Below, one piece after another: positions 42,163-50,681 of a stretch of 64,000 nucleotides of DNA. Below the pieces are notes generated by a model. The model did no database searches, was not told the DNA's origin, and saw nothing but the letters and a program-made list of their open reading frames with translations. Source of the DNA: Buchnera aphidicola str. Ak (Acyrthosiphon kondoi). Its GTDB lineage: Bacteria; Pseudomonadota; Gammaproteobacteria; Enterobacterales; Enterobacteriaceae. The DNA lies in contig NC_017256.1 of the NCBI RefSeq assembly GCF_000225445.1, positions 434,001-498,000 of the forward strand, read 5' to 3'. Made by a program: the position numbers and the translations under genes. Position 1 is the stretch's first letter; every line of letters starts with the position of its first letter.

Positions 42163-43261
42163 ATGTTAGAAACAAATATGATTACTAATCAAATTAAAAT
42201 TTTCAAAAAACGTATACAAGATCTTAAGAGGTATCTTTGACTATAATAAAAAAGAATCGCGTCTTTCAGAAATTAATTTAGAATTATCGTTACCTGAAAC
42301 GTGGGAAAAACAAAAATCCATTAAAAAACTTAATAAAGAAAAATTTTTATTAAGTTCTGTCATTAAAAATATTGATGAAATAGAAAACAAAATAATAGAA
42401 GCAATTATTTTTTTAGAATTGGCAATAGAAACAGAAGATCATATAGTACTGAATGACTCTTTTATAGAAATACAAAAAATAGAAAAAAAGATAAAAAAAC
42501 TTGAATTTTATCGTATGTTTTCAAAAAAAAATGATCACTGTAATTGTTATATTGATATACAATCTGGTTCAGGAGGAACAGAAGCACAAGATTGGTCTAA
42601 AATATTACTTAGAATGTATTTAAAATGGGCTGATAGAAAAGGATTTCATACGGAAATTATTCATGAATCTGTTGGAGAGATAGTTGGAATTAAATCCTCT
42701 ACTATCAAAATCAGCGGAGAATATGCTTTTGGATGGCTAAGAACAGAAACAGGGATACATCGTTTAATTAGAAAAAGTCCTTTTGATTCGAGTAAAAGAC
42801 GTCATACTTCTTTTAGTTCAGTTTTCATATATCCAGATACAGATGATAAAATTGATATCAACTTTGAAACATCTGATCTAAGAATTGATGTTTATAGAGC
42901 ATCTGGTGCTGGAGGTCAACATGTGAATAGAACAGAATCAGCTGTTCGAATTACTCATTTACCTACAAATGTTGTTACTCAATGTCAAAATAATCGTTCT
43001 CAACATAAAAATAAAGAAGAAGCAATAAAACAAATGAAAGCAAAGCTATATGAAATGCAAATAAGAAAAAGACAAGAAGAAAAACAAAAAATAGAGAATA
43101 ATAAATCAGATATAACCTGGGGCAATCAAATACGCTCATATATATTAGATAACTCAAAAATAAAAGATCTACGTACTGGTATTGAAACAAACAATGTTCA
43201 ATCTGTTTTAGATGGTGATATAGATAATTTTATCGAACAAAGTCTAATAATTGGATTGTAA
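42163..43261 (+). CDS. prfB: Peptide chain release factor 2, with programmed +1 frameshift
   Basis: RF2 ends translation at UGA and UAA. Frame one runs from the ATG at 42163 for 25 codons to CTT TGA C (42235-42241). Skipping base 42238 continues as [13 protein letters not shown] and gives 365 residues, the E. coli length, with the shift at codon 26 exactly as in E. coli. The codon-reading tripeptide SPF is at 205-207 and GGQ at 250-252. The Shine-Dalgarno-like stimulator reads AAGAGGTAT, weaker than the AGGGGGTAT of E. coli. It forms the conserved prfB-lysS operon, 9 bases apart. Confidence 0.97.
42229..42241 (+). promoter_or_regulatory. prfB: RF2 autoregulatory frameshift site
   Basis: AGGTATCTTTGAC: an AGG element upstream of the slippery CTT, the in-frame UGA stop and the following C. 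Low RF2 lets the ribosome pause on UGA and slip +1 to read GAC, so RF2 controls its own synthesis. Confidence 0.9.
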
Positions 43262-43270
43262 GGGACAAAA

Positions 43271-44791
43271 ATGTTGGAAGTAAAGAAAAATCATAATAAT
43301 GACAACGATAGTTCTACTAATGAGATAAAAATAAGAGAAAAAAAACTTATTGATATGAAAACAATAGGATTTTCTTTTCCAAATAAATTCAAACGAAATA
43401 CCACTTCAAAAAAAATCTATCAAACATATGGAATAAAAGATGGTAATGAACTTAAAGTATTAAATATTGAAGTGTCTATTGCCGGTCGTATGATACAAAG
43501 ACGTATTATGGGAAAAGCTTCTTTTTTCACGCTTCAAGATATGGAAGGAAAAATACAAATCTATATAAAAGAAAAAAATATATTATCTGATATTGATTAT
43601 ACTGATTTTAAAAAATGGGATATTGGAGATATTTTAGGTGTTATTGGAATATTATTTAAAACTAAAACAGGAGAATTATCTGTTTATTGTAAAAATATAA
43701 AAATACTTAACAAATCATTAAAACCCTTACCAGATAAATTTCATGGTCTGTCTAATCAAGAATTACGTTATCGAAAAAGATATCTAGATTTAATTAGTAA
43801 TAACAAATTAAATGATGTTTTTAAAAAGCGTTCTAATATTATAATGGCAATTCGTAATTTTATGACAGAAAATGATTTTTTAGAAGTAGAAACTCCAATG
43901 TTACAAAGTATTCCCGGAGGAGCAAATGCTCGTCCTTTTGTTACTTATCACAATGAAATTAATGCTAAAATGTATTTAAGAATAGCTCCTGAATTATACT
44001 TAAAAAAATTAATCGTAGGTGGTTTCGAACGTATTTTTGAACTTAATAGAAATTTTCGTAATGAAGGAGTATCTGCCCGACATAATCCAGAATTTACAAT
44101 GATGGAAGCATATATTGCATATTCTGACTATGAAGACATGATGCAATTAATAGAAAATCTTTTTAAAAATATTACAAAATTACTTTTTAATGACACTAAA
44201 GTTTTTTTTCATAAAAACATTTTTGATTTTAGCAAACCATTTCATAGATTAACTATGAAAAATGCCATCCTTCAATTTAATCCAACAATTAAATTATCTG
44301 ATTTAGAAGATTTCGATAAAATAAAAAAATTTGCAAAATTCATAGGTATAAAAGTAGAAAAAAAATGGGGACGTGGTCAAATTGAAACTGAAATATTTGA
44401 AAAAACGGTAGAAAAAAAATTAATTCAACCAACATTTATTACTCAATATCCAGTAGAAGTTTCTCCGTTAGCAAGACGGAATGACATTAATCCAGATACA
44501 ACTGATAGATTTGAACTTTTTATTGCTGGATATGAAATAGGAAATGGATTTTCAGAACTCAACGATGTAGAGGATCAAAAAAAACGATTTTTAAATCAAA
44601 TTAAAAAATCAAACAAAGAAGATAATAAAAATATATTTTATGATCACGATTACATAGAAGCATTGACATATGGTTTACCACCAACATCAGGTTTAGGCAT
44701 TGGAATAGATCGTTTAATTATGATATTAACAAATCAAGTTAGTATTCGTGATGTTATCTTGTTTCCAACACTACGTACTTTTCAAAAATAG
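43271..44791 (+). CDS. lysS: Lysyl-tRNA synthetase (class II)
   Basis: LysRS charges tRNA-Lys. The 506 residues equal E. coli within one. The N-terminal OB-fold includes VSIAGRMIQRRIMGKASFFTLQD. Class II motifs follow: RYRKRYLDLI, FLEVETPMLQ with GGANARPF, FRNEGVSARHNPEFTMMEAY, and the motif 3 region GLGIGIDRLIM. The first 40 or so residues are a charged extension. lysA follows 48 bases later. Confidence 0.98.
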   Translation: MLEVKKNHNNDNDSSTNEIKIREKKLIDMKTIGFSFPNKFKRNTTSKKIYQTYGIKDGNELKVLNIEVSIAGRMIQRRIMGKASFFTLQDMEGKIQIYIKEKNILSDIDYTDFKKWDIGDILGVIGILFKTKTGELSVYCKNIKILNKSLKPLPDKFHGLSNQELRYRKRYLDLISNNKLNDVFKKRSNIIMAIRNFMTENDFLEVETPMLQSIPGGANARPFVTYHNEINAKMYLRIAPELYLKKLIVGGFERIFELNRNFRNEGVSARHNPEFTMMEAYIAYSDYEDMMQLIENLFKNITKLLFNDTKVFFHKNIFDFSKPFHRLTMKNAILQFNPTIKLSDLEDFDKIKKFAKFIGIKVEKKWGRGQIETEIFEKTVEKKLIQPTFITQYPVEVSPLARRNDINPDTTDRFELFIAGYEIGNGFSELNDVEDQKKRFLNQIKKSNKEDNKNIFYDHDYIEALTYGLPPTSGLGIGIDRLIMILTNQVSIRDVILFPTLRTFQK

Positions 44792-44839
44792 TTTTTATCA
44801 ATTAAAAACTTTTCTTTCGAAAGATAGAAAAAAAATTTT

Positions 44840-46099
44840 ATGAGACATCAAATGCCACAAATTTTAAATAATACTAAAAACAATCTTAATATAAAAACAA
44901 TTAAAGATCTAATAAAAAAATATCAACCTCCATTTTGGGTTTATGATTCTGATATCATATACAAAAAAATAAAATTATTAAAAAAATTTGATGTTATTAG
45001 ATTTGCTCAAAAATCTTGTTCAAATATTAATATATTACGATTAATGAAAGATAAAAAAGTAAAAATAGATGCTGTTTCATTAGGTGAAATTGAACGAGCT
45101 TTATCATCTGGATTTAAACCTAAAACAAATGAAATAATTTTCACTGCAGATATTTTAGATCAAGAAACTTTATCTAAAGTAGTTGATTTTAAAATACCAG
45201 TAAACGCTGGTTCATTAGATATGTTAAAACAATTAGGAAAAGTGTCACCAGGTCATCATGTTTGGTTGAGAATCAATCCGAGATTTGGATATGGACATAG
45301 CAAAAAAACTAATACTGGAGGAGAAAATAGCAAACATGGCATTTGGCAACCTAAACTTGCAATACCAATCATAGAAAAATATAAATTAAAATTAATAGGT
45401 TTACATATGCATATAGGCTCAGGAGTTAATTATTTACATTTAACAAAAGTTTGCCAATCTATGATTAAACATGTTTTTCAGTTAAAACAAAAAATATCAT
45501 CTATTTCTGTTGGTGGAGGATTACCTATACCCTATAAATTCAATGATCCAGCCATTGATGTAGAAAAATACTTTATGTTATGGGATCTAGCAAGAAAAAA
45601 AATATCTGAATTTTTAGGCGAAAAAATTCAGTTAGAAATTGAACCTGGAAGATTTCTAGTGGCAGAATCAGGTCTTTTAATTTCAAGAGTATGGGCTACA
45701 AAAAAAATGGGTAGAAAAAATTTTGTTTTAGTAGATGTTGGATTCAATGATTTAATGAGACCAACTATGTATGGAAGCTATCATCATATATCTGTTATTT
45801 CTGGAGATAATAGAAATATCAACGAAAAAGAAATGATTGATACTGTTGTAGCTGGTCCTTTATGTGAATCAGGAGATATTTTTACACAAAAAGAAGGAGG
45901 AACTGTTCAAACAAGAAAATTACCTATTATAAAAGTAGGAGATTATTTAATTTTTCATGATACAGGGGCTTATGGTGCTTCAATGTCATCTAATTACAAC
46001 ACAAGACCACTTATTCCAGAAATATTATTAAAAAATAATAATTCTTTTGTAATTCGAAGACGTCAAACAATTGAAGAAATATTAAATTTAGAGAAATAA
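44840..46099 (+). CDS. lysA: Diaminopimelate decarboxylase
   Basis: LysA removes CO2 from meso-diaminopimelate, the last step of lysine synthesis, a nutrient supplied to the aphid. The 419 residues include the PLP lysine K58 in IRFAQKSCSN, GENSKHGIW, the HIGSG segment, GGGLPIPY, EPGRFLVAESG and the CESGDIF motif. A second Met four codons on (44852, MPQIL) fits E. coli MPHSL and would put the PLP lysine at 54, the E. coli number, so the true start may be there. In E. coli lysA is not beside lysS. Confidence 0.96.
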   Translation: MRHQMPQILNNTKNNLNIKTIKDLIKKYQPPFWVYDSDIIYKKIKLLKKFDVIRFAQKSCSNINILRLMKDKKVKIDAVSLGEIERALSSGFKPKTNEIIFTADILDQETLSKVVDFKIPVNAGSLDMLKQLGKVSPGHHVWLRINPRFGYGHSKKTNTGGENSKHGIWQPKLAIPIIEKYKLKLIGLHMHIGSGVNYLHLTKVCQSMIKHVFQLKQKISSISVGGGLPIPYKFNDPAIDVEKYFMLWDLARKKISEFLGEKIQLEIEPGRFLVAESGLLISRVWATKKMGRKNFVLVDVGFNDLMRPTMYGSYHHISVISGDNRNINEKEMIDTVVAGPLCESGDIFTQKEGGTVQTRKLPIIKVGDYLIFHDTGAYGASMSSNYNTRPLIPEILLKNNNSFVIRRRQTIEEILNLEK

Positions 46100-46130
46100 T
46101 TTTTTTTTAAAAGGGATATGATCTAAATAT

Positions 46131-46976
46131 ATGTACATCTTTTTTCCTAACTTAAATCCTATAATTTTCACTATTGGTCCTATATCTGCTCGTTGGTATG
46201 GTTTTATGTATATAATTGGTTTTTTATTTGCAGTATGGTACGGGAAAAAATGTATTATAAAAAATAAAAATGCATGGTATGAAAAAAAAATAAATACATT
46301 ATTATATTCTGTTTTTTTAGGATCCTGTATTGGAGGAAGAATAGGATATATTATTTTTTATAACTTCCCATATTTTTCTCAAAACATATTATGCATATTT
46401 CATATATGGGAAGGAGGAATGTCATTTCATGGGGGATTAATAGGTGCTATAATTGTAATGTTATATTTCTCTTTTAAATATAAAAGAAAAATATTAGAAA
46501 TATCTGATTTTATAACGCCACTAATACCTTTTGGTTTAGGTGCTGGACGATTAGGGAATTTTATTAACAGTGAATTATGGGGTCGTGTATCACCAAATTT
46601 TTCATATGCAATGATTTTTCCTAATTCTTATAGTCGAGACCTAGAGATAGTAAAAAAATACCCTCAGTTACAACCATTATTAGACAAATATGGAGCATTA
46701 CCGCGCCATCCTTCGCAATTATACGAATTTTTTTTAGAAGGCATTATTCTATTTTTTATAATTTACTTTTTCTCAAAAAAAGATAGACCAATAGGTAGGA
46801 TCAGCAGTTTATTTTTAATTTTTTATGGAGTGTTTAGAATATTTATAGAGTTTTTTAGAGAACCGGATCCTCAAATAGGGCTATTAAAAAACATAATAAC
46901 TATGGGACAATTATTATCAATTCCCATGATTATTTCTGGATTAATTATTATGTATCAATCTTTCTATAAAAAATAG
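46131..46976 (+). CDS. lgt: Prolipoprotein diacylglyceryl transferase
   Basis: Lgt attaches diacylglycerol to the lipobox cysteine of lipoproteins in the inner membrane. The 281 residues (E. coli 291) form several membrane segments, with SARWYGFMYIIGFL at the start, the catalytic-loop FHGGLIGAI, the signature GAGRLGNFINSELWGR, and FIEFFREPD near the end. It is followed by thyA after 13 bases, as in E. coli. Two lipoprotein counterparts in this window, BamD and NlpD, have no lipobox, so its substrates are unclear. Confidence 0.97.
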   Translation: MYIFFPNLNPIIFTIGPISARWYGFMYIIGFLFAVWYGKKCIIKNKNAWYEKKINTLLYSVFLGSCIGGRIGYIIFYNFPYFSQNILCIFHIWEGGMSFHGGLIGAIIVMLYFSFKYKRKILEISDFITPLIPFGLGAGRLGNFINSELWGRVSPNFSYAMIFPNSYSRDLEIVKKYPQLQPLLDKYGALPRHPSQLYEFFLEGIILFFIIYFFSKKDRPIGRISSLFLIFYGVFRIFIEFFREPDPQIGLLKNIITMGQLLSIPMIISGLIIMYQSFYKK

Positions 46977-46989
46977 ATCGTGAGAAATT

Positions 46990-47784
46990 ATGAAACAATA
47001 TATTAAATTGATCAAAAAAATAATTAAGATTGGAAACAAAAAACAAGATCGCACAGGAACAGGAACTTTATCTATTTTTGGTTATAATATGAAGTTTAAT
47101 TTAAAACAAGGTTTTCCACTTCTTACAACCAAAAAATGTCATATTCCATCTATTATTCATGAACTTTTATGGTTTTTAAAAGGAGATACTAATATTGATT
47201 ATCTTAATCAAAATAAAATATCCATTTGGAATAATTGGGCAGATGAACATGGTAATGTTGGTCCGATATACGGAAAACAATGGAGAAGTTGGAATACATT
47301 AGAAGGAAATAAAATTGATCAAATAAAAAATATATTAATACAATTAAAAAAAAATCCTGATTCTCGTAGAATATTGGTTTCTAGTTGGAACGTTGGAGAT
47401 ATAGATAAAATGAGATTACCTCCTTGTCATGTTCTATTCCAATTCTATGTTTTTAAAAACACATTAAGTTGTCAACTATACCAACGTTCTTGTGACGTAT
47501 TTCTCGGACTACCTTTTAATATAGCTAGTTATTCGATACTCATACATATGATAGCACAACAATGTAATTTAAAAGTTGGAGAATTTTTATGGACAGGAGG
47601 TGATGTTCACTTGTACAATAATCATCTTGAATTAGCACAAAAACAAATACTTAGAACACCTCGAAAACTTCCAGAATTAATAATTCTTAAAAAACCTCAG
47701 TCATTATTTCATTATTCTTTTCAAGATTTTAAAATTATTGGATATCATCCTTATCCTTCTATTAAAGGAAAAATATCTATATAA
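46990..47784 (+). CDS. thyA: Thymidylate synthase
   Basis: ThyA methylates dUMP to dTMP with methylene-tetrahydrofolate. The 264 residues equal the E. coli length, with the nucleophile C146 in [12 protein letters not shown], the phosphate-binding [17 protein letters not shown], and [11 protein letters not shown]. The DRTGTGT loop near residue 20 is intact. Confidence 0.98.
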   Translation: MKQYIKLIKKIIKIGNKKQDRTGTGTLSIFGYNMKFNLKQGFPLLTTKKCHIPSIIHELLWFLKGDTNIDYLNQNKISIWNNWADEHGNVGPIYGKQWRSWNTLEGNKIDQIKNILIQLKKNPDSRRILVSSWNVGDIDKMRLPPCHVLFQFYVFKNTLSCQLYQRSCDVFLGLPFNIASYSILIHMIAQQCNLKVGEFLWTGGDVHLYNNHLELAQKQILRTPRKLPELIILKKPQSLFHYSFQDFKIIGYHPYPSIKGKISI

Positions 47785-47843
47785 AAAAAGTTAAAAATAA
47801 ATATAGAAATAATATTTTTGCAGATTGAAATGGATTAATTTTT

Positions 47844-49169
47844 ATGCATACAAAAAATATATATATAAAAACTTGGGGCTGTCAAATGAATGAATATGAT
47901 TCATCTATGATAGTTACTTTATTACAGAAAAAAAATAAATATTTATTTACTAAATCAGCAGAAAATGCTGATATTTTAATATTAAATACTTGTTCTATAA
48001 GAGAAAAAGCTCAAGAAAAAGTTTTTCATCAACTTGGAAGATGGAAGAAATTAAAAAATAATAACCCACAAGTGATTATTGCCGTAGGAGGTTGTGTTGC
48101 AACTCAAGAAGGCAAAGAAATTTTTAAAAGAGCAAATTATGTAGATATCATATTTGGAACTCAAACTTTACACAGATTACCAAACATGATTTCTGAAGTA
48201 GAAAAAAAACGTAAATTATCTATTGATATTAGCTTTCCTAAATTAGAAAAATTTAAATATTCTTTAGAACCTAAAAAAAAAGGATATACGGCAGATATTT
48301 CTATTATGGAAGGATGTAATAAATATTGTTCATTTTGTGTAGTACCATATACAAGAGGAAATGAAATTAGTCGTCCATGTGATGATGTTTTGTTTGAAAT
48401 ATCAATTTTAGCAAAACAAGGGGTAAGAGAAATTAACTTATTAGGACAAAATGTTAACGCGTATCAAGGTCCGACATTTAATGGAAAAATTTGTTATTTT
48501 TCAGAATTAATAAGATTAGTCGCGGAAATAGACGGTATTGATAGAATTCGTTTTACTACTAGTAACCCACTTGAATTTACTGATGATATTATTGAAGTAT
48601 ATCAAGATACACCAAAACTAGCTAGTTTTTTACATCTTCCTGTACAAAGTGGTTCGAATAAAATTCTTAATTTAATGAAGCGATCCTATACAATAGAAGA
48701 TTACCAGTCTATTGTCAAAAAACTAATTATTGCTAGACCTAATATTCAAATCAGTTCTGATTTTATTGTTGGTTTTCCTGGTGAGTCTGAAATAGATTTT
48801 CAACAAACTATGAGCTTTATAAAAAATATTAATTTTGATATGAGTTTTAGTTTCATATACTCTAATAGACCTGGGACACCTGCTTCTCAAATGGAAGATT
48901 ATCTTGATATAAAAGAAAAAAAAAGACGTTTATATCTTTTACAAAATCTTATAAATATACAAACAATGTTGTGGAGTAGAAAAATGTTCGGAAGTGTACA
49001 GTCTATTTTAGTAGAAGGTGTTTCTGATAAAAATATCATGCACCTATATGGACGAACAGAAAACAATAGAATTGTTACTTTTGAAGGTTCTCCTAAAATG
49101 ATTGGAGAATTTGTTGATGTAAAAATTGAAAAAATACATACTCATTCATTAAAAGGTAAATTATTCTAA
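47844..49169 (+). CDS. miaB: tRNA-2-methylthio-N6-dimethylallyladenosine synthase MiaB
   Basis: MiaB adds a methylthio group to i6A37 of tRNAs reading UNN codons, using two Fe-S clusters. The N-terminal cluster cysteines are C13, C50 and C84; the radical-SAM triad is C158, C162, C165 in GCNKYCSFC. The C-terminal TRAM domain ends early ([18 protein letters not shown]), giving 441 residues against 474 in E. coli. ybeZ, which follows in E. coli, is missing and ybeY comes next. Confidence 0.97.
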   Translation: MHTKNIYIKTWGCQMNEYDSSMIVTLLQKKNKYLFTKSAENADILILNTCSIREKAQEKVFHQLGRWKKLKNNNPQVIIAVGGCVATQEGKEIFKRANYVDIIFGTQTLHRLPNMISEVEKKRKLSIDISFPKLEKFKYSLEPKKKGYTADISIMEGCNKYCSFCVVPYTRGNEISRPCDDVLFEISILAKQGVREINLLGQNVNAYQGPTFNGKICYFSELIRLVAEIDGIDRIRFTTSNPLEFTDDIIEVYQDTPKLASFLHLPVQSGSNKILNLMKRSYTIEDYQSIVKKLIIARPNIQISSDFIVGFPGESEIDFQQTMSFIKNINFDMSFSFIYSNRPGTPASQMEDYLDIKEKKRRLYLLQNLINIQTMLWSRKMFGSVQSILVEGVSDKNIMHLYGRTENNRIVTFEGSPKMIGEFVDVKIEKIHTHSLKGKLF

Positions 49170-49189
49170 TAATAATCGAATTAAAATAT

Positions 49190-49656
49190 ATGAAAAATAT
49201 TATTATAAACCTTCAAATTTGTTGTAAAAAAAATCACAATATACCAAAAAAATTACATTTTAAAAAATGGACGCAAAAAGTTTTATATAAAAAAAAAACA
49301 TTAATATTGTAACAATTCGTATTGTGGATGAATTAGAAATTAAAAAATTAAATTTTATTTATAGAAATAAAAACAAACCAACAAATATTTTATCATTTCC
49401 TGTTAATAAATTTATTAAAATAAATCACAAATTATTAGGAGATTTAGTATTATGTAAAAATATAATAGAAAAAGAATCTTTAAAATATAATAAATCATTA
49501 GAATCACATTGGGCTCATATAACAATACATGGAATACTACATCTATTGGGATATGATCATCAAAATTCTAAAGAAGCAAATATTATGGAAAAAATTGAAA
49601 ATAAAATAATGCTATCTTTAAATTATAATAAACCATATATCTTAAAAAATTATTAA
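49190..49656 (+). CDS. ybeY: Endoribonuclease YbeY, frameshifted at a poly-A tract
   Basis: YbeY is a zinc endoribonuclease needed for 16S rRNA 3' end maturation and ribosome quality control. From the ATG at 49190 the frame matches the E. coli N-terminus (NIIINLQICCKKN against QVILDLQLACEDN) but stops after a ten-A run at 49289-49298. In the next frame NIVTIRIVDE, KPTNILSFP, LLGDLVLCK and the zinc motif HGILHLLGYDH continue to 49656. One added A joins them into 155 residues, exactly the E. coli length. The second part alone could start at a GTG at 49324 but would lack about 45 residues. Confidence 0.9.
49289..49298 (+). other. A10 tract, frameshift site in ybeY
   Basis: Ten A residues; with ten the frame ends at a TAA at about 49310, with eleven it reads KKKNINIVTIRIVD and on to the zinc motif. 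Confidence 0.8.
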
Positions 49657-49736
49657 TCTTTTATAAAAGATATTTTAACTAAGACATTTCTACAATAGAA
49701 TAGTAGAACATATTTTTAAATAGACAATCTAATACT

Positions 49737-50609
49737 ATGAGTGATAAGCATTTACCAAATTGTGGTAAAATAAATAGAAAAGGTTTTTTTTCTATTTTAT
49801 TAAATCAAATTTTTCATGATGAACCTAAAAATAGAGAAGAACTGTTAGTATTAATTCGTGATTCAGAACAAAATGAACTGATTGATCAAGATACTTGCGA
49901 TATGTTAGAAGGGGTTATGCATATCGCCAAAAAAAGAATAAAAGAAATCATGATCCCAAGAACACAAATGATAACATTAAAACTAAATTATAATTTAAAT
50001 AAATGTCTTGATATTATCATTGAGTCTGCACATTCACGTTTTCCAGTTATGAGTAGCGATAATAATTATGTTGAAGGGTTTTTAATTGCTAAAGATTTAT
50101 TACCATTTATAAAAAATTCAAAAAATATTTTTTGCATCAAAAATATATTACGACCAGCTGTTGTAGTACCAGAAAGTAAATATGTAGATAGAATGTTAAA
50201 AGAATTTCGTTCAAAAAGAAATCATATGGCTATAGTTATAGATGAATTTGGAGCTGTTTCAGGTTTAGTAACTATAGAAGATATACTTGAATTAATAGTT
50301 GGAGAAATCGAAGATGAATATGATGATGAAGAAACATTAAATATCAGAAAACTACAAAAATGCACATTTTCTATTAGAGCACTTACAGAAATAAAAGAAT
50401 TTAATGAAACATTTAATACTAATTTTAGTGATGAAGAAGTAGATACTATAGGAGGATTAGTAATGAAAGAGTTTGGTCATTTACCAACTCGAGGAGAAAG
50501 TATCAATATTGATGGTTATTCTTTTAAAATTTCTATAGCAGACAGTAGGAAAGTTATACAAATACATGTAACGATTCCAGAAAATAACATACCAGTTCTA
50601 ATAGAATAA
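49737..50609 (+). CDS. corC: CBS-domain protein CorC (YbeX)
   Basis: E. coli YbeX/CorC has been tied to magnesium and cobalt efflux and more recently to ribosome metabolism. The 290 residues have a short N-terminal acidic region (LIRDSEQNELIDQDTCDMLEG), two CBS domains (about 65-185, with IPRTQMITL and AIVIDEFGAVSGLVTIEDILELIVGEIEDEYD) and a C-terminal CorC/HlyC domain (DTIGGLVMKEFGHLPTRGE). It follows ybeY as in E. coli; the next E. coli gene, lnt, is not here. Confidence 0.94.
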   Translation: MSDKHLPNCGKINRKGFFSILLNQIFHDEPKNREELLVLIRDSEQNELIDQDTCDMLEGVMHIAKKRIKEIMIPRTQMITLKLNYNLNKCLDIIIESAHSRFPVMSSDNNYVEGFLIAKDLLPFIKNSKNIFCIKNILRPAVVVPESKYVDRMLKEFRSKRNHMAIVIDEFGAVSGLVTIEDILELIVGEIEDEYDDEETLNIRKLQKCTFSIRALTEIKEFNETFNTNFSDEEVDTIGGLVMKEFGHLPTRGESINIDGYSFKISIADSRKVIQIHVTIPENNIPVLIE

Positions 50610-50681
50610 TAATAAAACTAATTCTTATATTCAAAAAATAAAAAATATTATATTTATCAAGTATTTCTTTCAGAGAAAAAT

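Noticed and set aside
49170-49190. Missing ybeZ between miaB and ybeY as a hidden gene
   Set aside because: Only about 20 bases separate the two, so the gene is absent and not degraded in place.
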